NCBI GenBank assembly: GCA_013288985.1
Contig: JABDAT010000013.1
Span: 6,023-40,844, forward strand
DNA from: Alphaproteobacteria bacterium
Lineage (GTDB): Bacteria > Pseudomonadota > Alphaproteobacteria > Rickettsiales > JABCZZ01
Reading direction: 5' to 3'
Length of the DNA: 34,822 bases
This document shows positions 30,724 through 34,822 of this stretch, in pieces. Every line of letters starts with the position of its first letter. The stretch's first letter is position 1. The position numbers and the translations under genes are program-made. The notes beneath the pieces are model-generated. The model was not told the origin of the DNA and did not search any database. It saw only the letters and a list, made by a program, of their open reading frames with translations.

Positions 30724-31683
30724 ATGTCACTACTGGATTCCAAACCGATTTATAAACCCTTTGCTTACCCCTGGGCCTATGAAGCCTGGCTGATGCAGCA
30801 GCGCATCCATTGGCTGCCGGAAGAGGTTCCGCTGGCTGACGACGTGAAAGACTGGAAGACAACACTCAAGCCGGAAGAAAAACATCTACTCACTCAGATT
30901 TTCCGGTTCTTCACCCAGTCCGACATTGAAGTGAATAACTGCTATATGCGTAAATACTCGCAAGTATTTAAACCCACCGAAGTGCAGATGATGCTGGCCG
31001 CGTTCTCCAATATGGAAACAATCCATATCGCCGCCTATTCGCATCTGCTCGATACGCTGGGCATTCCCGATACCGAATACCAGGCATTCCTTAAATACAA
31101 GGAAATGAAAGACAAATACGACTACATGCAGCAGTTCGGCGTTGAAACCAAAGATGCCATCGCCCGCACGCTCGCAGCGTTTGGCGGCTTCACCGAAGGC
31201 TTGCAGCTGTTTGCCTCCTTCGCGATTTTGCTTAACTTCCAGCGCTTCGGCAAAATGCGCGGCATGGGCCAGATTGTCGCTTGGTCAGCGCGTGATGAAA
31301 CGCTGCATACCGAATCCATCATTCGTTTGTTCAAAACCTTTATTGCCGAGAATCCCGATGTGGAACAGGAATCGCTCAAGCGCGATCTCTATAAAATCTG
31401 CGACACCATCGTAGGGCTGGAAGACAACTTCATCCAGCTTGCGTTCGGCGTGGGTGGCATCGAAGGACTCACAGCCGAAGAGGTGAAGCTTTATATACGC
31501 TATATTGCTGACCGCCGTCTTGTGCAGCTGGGTTTAGAGCCTATCTACCGCATCAGCAAGAATCCGCTCCCCTGGATGGATGAAATCCTCAACGGCGTCG
31601 AACATACCAACTTCTTTGAAAACCGCGTGACCGAATATACCAAAGCGGCAACGACCGGCACCTGGGAAGAGGCATTTGCTTAA
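30724..31683 (+). CDS. nrdB: Class I ribonucleotide reductase beta subunit
   Basis: NrdB holds the di-iron centre and tyrosyl radical that activates NrdA. The 319-residue product keeps all metal ligands: Asp 67, Glu 98, His 101, Glu 158, Glu 192 and His 195. It also has the radical Tyr 105 in ETIHIAAYSH, with the same spacing as E. coli E115/H118/Y122 and E238/H241. It is therefore a tyrosyl-radical enzyme. It has no ATP-cone of its own. AAAGGAGAGAGAG is an excellent ribosome-binding site. The C-terminus is short (GTWEEAFA). It is 81 bases after the GIY-YIG-like gene and probably in the nrdA operon. Confidence 0.95.
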   Translation: MSLLDSKPIYKPFAYPWAYEAWLMQQRIHWLPEEVPLADDVKDWKTTLKPEEKHLLTQIFRFFTQSDIEVNNCYMRKYSQVFKPTEVQMMLAAFSNMETIHIAAYSHLLDTLGIPDTEYQAFLKYKEMKDKYDYMQQFGVETKDAIARTLAAFGGFTEGLQLFASFAILLNFQRFGKMRGMGQIVAWSARDETLHTESIIRLFKTFIAENPDVEQESLKRDLYKICDTIVGLEDNFIQLAFGVGGIEGLTAEEVKLYIRYIADRRLVQLGLEPIYRISKNPLPWMDEILNGVEHTNFFENRVTEYTKAATTGTWEEAFA

Positions 31684-31692
31684 GGATGCCTG

Positions 31693-31727
31693 GGGGATTG
31701 TGGAAGAAGATGTTTCGCACAATCCCC
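31693..31727 (+). other. Perfect 10-bp inverted repeat just after nrdB
   Basis: GGGGATTGTG (31693-31702) and CACAATCCCC (31718-31727) flank a 15-base loop, starting 10 bases after the nrdB stop. No T run follows. One candidate ATG of the next gene (31710) lies inside the loop and the other (31686) lies just before the stem, so the structure could limit both transcription and translation of that gene. Confidence 0.6.
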
Positions 31728-33359
31728 TCTTCCACCTCTTGGGCAAAACCCGTTACGCTCGCTTTATTTATCCTGCTGATAAGTTTCCAGCTCACTAAAG
31801 CGTTTAATACTCCCCTCTGGATAGATTCCGCGATGTTCGCCATCGCTGCTAAAAGCGTGGCGTTTGGCCAAGGCTACTCCGCCGTATTTTACAACCAATT
31901 ATTTCCTTTCTCGCCTGGGATTACCTGCGGGCCCGTTGTTATTCTTGCAACCGCACTGATGATAAAGCTTTTAGGCAATGCTTTCTGGGTGCCTGGATTT
32001 ACTATTATTCTGCTCACCGGCATTTTGTTCGTTATAGCGTTCCGCCAATTAAAAACTGTTGTAGATAATCCTGTTATTCGCTGGCAGGCGGCGGCATTAT
32101 TCCTGCTTGCTGTGATGCTGCTTACCAATCATGATATCGACAATCCTTCTGAAAAGATGCTCCTGTGGCATGCGCTGCTCGGAGAAATACCCAGCGCATT
32201 ATTCGTCATTACCGGCATTTTATATAGTGCACGTCATCGAGGCAATCCGCAGGGCCTGGCGATAGGCGGCCTGCTGTTAAGCCTGGGCGGATTATGCAAA
32301 CTGCAGGCTTTTATAGCAGTTCCTGTTGTAGGTTTATGTCTTGCTATAAGTTACTGCAGGCCCCCTCACTCTGTGAAAAGCGGGCGCGCAATACAAAACA
32401 TCATAGCCTATGGCATAGGGGTGGTATCGCTGCCAATCCTGTTTGAAATCGCCAAGATCATCGGCATTGGTGGAGTGGATGCCTATCTCAGAATGATGGC
32501 GGAATTGGCCCGTGTCACCCAGGATTTAAATTTTACGCCGAGGCCCGATATTATTTTAGGCAAGTTTTACGTGCTGGCGGAATATATGGGCATTACCCAT
32601 GTCCCGCCTGATGCTGGAGGGCTCGGTCATTTGCTATCACGCCTTATTCTTGCATTTGTGATGTGGCTTTGCATTAAGAGCATCATTTTCTGCAAGCATT
32701 ATTGTGCTGACCATCTTACGTTCCGCACCTCTTCTGCGGAATGGGCCATAGGCGTGCTTCTGTGTTGCTGCATCGCGCACTTTGCATGGTGGCTGTTTGT
32801 TTTCTCCCTCACCATGTCGCGTTACACGACGCAGGGCATTTTCTATGGCTGCGCGGCGTTGGCTTTATGGATGAGCCAATGCGCAATACATAATCCGGCC
32901 AAAGGTAACATCGCATTTCTTGTGGTGATATTGTTCCTGTGCTGTGTGCGGTATGATGCCGTGGCTTATTTCTGGACGGCAATAAACCACAACGACGCAT
33001 TGCAGGAAGAGCAACAGGCGCTGCATGTGCTGAAGACTGCTCAGGAACGCAATCCCAACCTTGTTATCTTCTCCTGCGGCAATGCGATGGAGATGGAATA
33101 TCTTATGCCTGAAACAGGCAATTTCCTTAATTGCGATTTAATGTCGCAGGCGTTCCTTGCAACCCATGAAGCCGTATTATTATCTTCTTATACCATCACC
33201 CCTGGCCGCATGCCTAATATGATTCCCGCAAGCGGTGGCCCACCCTTCCTGCTTCCTTCCGTCTGGCGCGACAATCCGGACAATGTGCGTAAGTTATGCC
33301 CCAGAAATGACAGATATGCGGGCGAACATTATTTTATAGCGTCGTGCCCGGCGCATTAG
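31710..33359 (+). CDS. Multi-spanning membrane protein, possible GT-C glycosyltransferase
   Basis: About 549 residues from the ATG at 31710, which has GGAAG nearby; an ATG at 31686 would add eight residues but lies too close to its AAGG. The first membrane span (VTLALFILLISFQLT) is followed by a loop with PLWIDSAMFAIAAKSVAFGQGYS. This resembles the Asp-containing first periplasmic loop of GT39/ArnT-type transferases. About ten further hydrophobic spans follow, then a soluble C-terminal stretch of ~120 residues. No closer family is recognised. Cys is frequent in the spans. If it is a GT-C enzyme it would use a polyprenyl-linked sugar, which would fit the arn cluster a few kb upstream, but this is a guess. 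Its stop abuts that of the convergent DUF1003 gene. Confidence 0.6.
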   Translation: MFRTIPSSTSWAKPVTLALFILLISFQLTKAFNTPLWIDSAMFAIAAKSVAFGQGYSAVFYNQLFPFSPGITCGPVVILATALMIKLLGNAFWVPGFTIILLTGILFVIAFRQLKTVVDNPVIRWQAAALFLLAVMLLTNHDIDNPSEKMLLWHALLGEIPSALFVITGILYSARHRGNPQGLAIGGLLLSLGGLCKLQAFIAVPVVGLCLAISYCRPPHSVKSGRAIQNIIAYGIGVVSLPILFEIAKIIGIGGVDAYLRMMAELARVTQDLNFTPRPDIILGKFYVLAEYMGITHVPPDAGGLGHLLSRLILAFVMWLCIKSIIFCKHYCADHLTFRTSSAEWAIGVLLCCCIAHFAWWLFVFSLTMSRYTTQGIFYGCAALALWMSQCAIHNPAKGNIAFLVVILFLCCVRYDAVAYFWTAINHNDALQEEQQALHVLKTAQERNPNLVIFSCGNAMEMEYLMPETGNFLNCDLMSQAFLATHEAVLLSSYTITPGRMPNMIPASGGPPFLLPSVWRDNPDNVRKLCPRNDRYAGEHYFIASCPAH

Positions 33360-33839
33360 CTATTTCTTCAACGCTTCATCCAGCGTAATACCCAATTTCG
33401 CCGTCATGGCGATGAGTATATTATTCTGATATTCGAGATGCTGCACAATCACTTCGATCTCCTGCTCTGCCTTCACATTCACCTCTAAATCATTTTCGGC
33501 GCGCGCATCGGCATGGCGTCCCTGGATATTCTGCCCGACCATAATAAGCGGCATCAGGAGAATCTGAATCAGATTGGAAATAAACAGCCAGAACACGAAT
33601 CCCATCGGAGGATCAAACTGCAGCTCCTTGGGAGCCAGCAGATTCCAGCCCAGCCACAACACCGTCCACAATAAAATTGCGAGAAAGAATCCGATGGTAC
33701 CTACCTTGTCGGTAATCCATAGCGCAAACTTATCGAGATTGCTCATCTTACTGGCAATTTCTTTATTGATGTTGCGCGGCGGCTTGCGGCGCTTCTTGAA
33801 TTCTTCGAGCGTAATCGGCGCACTTAATTTGGACATCAT
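33360..33839 (-). CDS. DUF1003 family membrane protein
   Basis: The 159-residue product has two central membrane spans (about residues 48-67 and 80-102) and matches the DUF1003 family: DKFALWITDKVGTIGFFLAILLWTVLW, FDPPMGFVFWLFISN, then PLIMVGQNIQGRHADARAENDLEVNVKAEQEIE. The polar C-terminus is helical with coiled-coil character. The biochemical role of the family is unknown. Its ATG overlaps the stop of the upstream permease by four bases (ATGA), so it is translationally coupled and probably works with that transporter. Confidence 0.88.
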   Translation of the reverse strand: MMSKLSAPITLEEFKKRRKPPRNINKEIASKMSNLDKFALWITDKVGTIGFFLAILLWTVLWLGWNLLAPKELQFDPPMGFVFWLFISNLIQILLMPLIMVGQNIQGRHADARAENDLEVNVKAEQEIEVIVQHLEYQNNILIAMTAKLGITLDEALKK

Positions 33840-34822
33840 ATTCTCATGGGAAGAATGATCATGTTATATCCCTGATTATGCAGCCTGCGCTGCAGAATGT
33901 AAGAGTTCTGGTTGTAAAGCAATTGGGTGAAAATACTTTCGTCCTGGAAAATAAGCTTGCTGGAGAAGAATACGACTTTAGGAAAATCCTGCACCACCTT
34001 GTCAATCAGCTCCGACACTTTATCCACGATATCGGTTCCAAATGCCACATATGATGTCGCCGCCATATTATGCGCATGGCAGTAATTGACATAATGTTTA
34101 AGGGTCTGCTTGAAATCACGGCGCATGGATTGCCATTGTTCCTTCTCAGCAAAATTACCCGAATCCACCTCGCCGACACTGATAAATACAAAATTCTTAT
34201 AGACGCCCGGAAACAGGCGCAGCACCCATAACAGGGAATGCATCCCGCTGCCGATGCAGTCATTGACCAGAAAAACCGCCGTTTGCTGCATTGGATCAAG
34301 GGCCGGAGGATTTGCCACTATTTTTTGCCCGGCTTCGGCAAATAATTCGTCGGCAAGCTCAAGCTTCTGGTTTACCTTGCCGTAGCATTTGCGAATCCAC
34401 AGCCCAAGCACAATGACGCCGCTGGTAATAAGCAATGTGAGCCAGCCGCCGGCAAAAAACTTCTCAACCGTAGTAATCACCAGAATGCTGGCGCAGACAA
34501 TAAATCCTACGCCTGAACTGATAAGCTTGAGAACCCAACCTTTTGCAGTATGGCGATGCATAATCCAGTATTTGGACAGGCCAAAAAGCGACAGTGAGAA
34601 GGTAAGAAATACGTTGATACTGTAAAGCACCACCAGCACGCTTACATCGCCGGCGGTAAGCAGCAGCACGATGAAAGAGGAAATTCCCATCAGGGTAATG
34701 CCGTTCTTGGTGACAAGGCGGCTGGATAACGAACTGAAGAAATGCGGCATCCATTTGTCGGAGGCCATGTTGGCAAGCACCGCAGGACCGGCAAGAAAAC
34801 CAGTATTGGCTGCAACCAGCAA
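33836..34822 (-). CDS. APC-type permease, 5' end outside window
   Basis: The visible 328 or so residues are the C-terminal part of an amino acid/polyamine/cation (APC) superfamily transporter. NTGFLAGPAVLANMASDKWMPHFF is the conserved loop and span found in these permeases. Four more spans follow: SSFIVLLLTAG, VVLYSINVFLTFSLSLFGL, SGVGFIVCASILVI and GGWLTLLITSGVIVLGLW. A soluble domain of about 170 residues closes the protein. Its TAVFLVND...VYKNFVFISVGEVD and VVFFSSKLIF segments look like a universal-stress-type nucleotide-binding fold. The substrate cannot be assigned. The N-terminal spans lie beyond the window. DUF1003 overlaps its stop. Confidence 0.8.
   Translation of the reverse strand: MLVAANTGFLAGPAVLANMASDKWMPHFFSSLSSRLVTKNGITLMGISSFIVLLLTAGDVSVLVVLYSINVFLTFSLSLFGLSKYWIMHRHTAKGWVLKLISSGVGFIVCASILVITTVEKFFAGGWLTLLITSGVIVLGLWIRKCYGKVNQKLELADELFAEAGQKIVANPPALDPMQQTAVFLVNDCIGSGMHSLLWVLRLFPGVYKNFVFISVGEVDSGNFAEKEQWQSMRRDFKQTLKHYVNYCHAHNMAATSYVAFGTDIVDKVSELIDKVVQDFPKVVFFSSKLIFQDESIFTQLLYNQNSYILQRRLHNQGYNMIILPMRI

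Overview
The window is a chromosomal segment of a Gram-negative bacterium, most likely an alphaproteobacterium. The alphaproteobacterial reading rests on the zinc-free L31, the ftsH-glmM-thiD order, the sequences of MnmA and RpoB, and a short NrdA. GC content looks moderate. No tRNA, rRNA, CRISPR array, integrase or transposase is visible. A large ankyrin-repeat protein and two palindromic intergenic repeats hint at a host-associated or horizontally active lineage, but the genus cannot be fixed from this sequence.

Layout. Positions 1-903 carry two small unrecognised genes on the plus strand, the first cut by the window edge. Positions 921-15843 are a long minus-strand block. In transcription order it reads rpmE, secE, nusG, rplK, rplA, rplJ, a VOC-family gene, rplL, rpoB, rpoC, a strong terminator, prfB and mnmA. 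This is the classical L11/L10/RNA polymerase cluster with one oddity: a glyoxalase-fold gene sits between rplJ and rplL, and rplL appears to have its own promoter. prfB carries the autoregulatory +1 frameshift site. Positions 16003-18708 encode a ~900-residue ankyrin protein on the plus strand, closed by an 87-bp palindromic repeat. Positions 18802-22923 are a minus-strand thiD-glmM-ftsH group.

Positions 23064-27984 (plus strand) form a compact aminoarabinose (Ara4N) lipid A modification cluster: arnT, arnB, arnC and a stand-alone decarboxylase matching the C-terminal domain of ArnA. The formyltransferase, ArnD deformylase and ArnE/F flippase are absent from the window. A 356-bp control region follows, with a good promoter and two NrdR-like boxes 31 bp apart. 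It leads into nrdA, a small GIY-YIG-like gene, nrdB, and a multi-spanning membrane protein that may be a GT-C glycosyltransferase. The last 1.5 kb on the minus strand hold a DUF1003 membrane protein overlapping an APC-type permease that runs off the window.

How the parts work together: the left half is the core transcription and translation supply (RNA polymerase, the ribosomal stalk, release factor 2, tRNA thiolation). The centre serves envelope precursor synthesis and membrane proteolysis. The right half covers envelope charge modification and dNTP supply. I found no clearly new multi-gene system. The best candidates for novelty are the VOC gene splitting rplJ/rplL, the degenerate GIY-YIG-like gene inside nrdA-nrdB, the two-hairpin ankyrin protein, and the reduced arn cluster.
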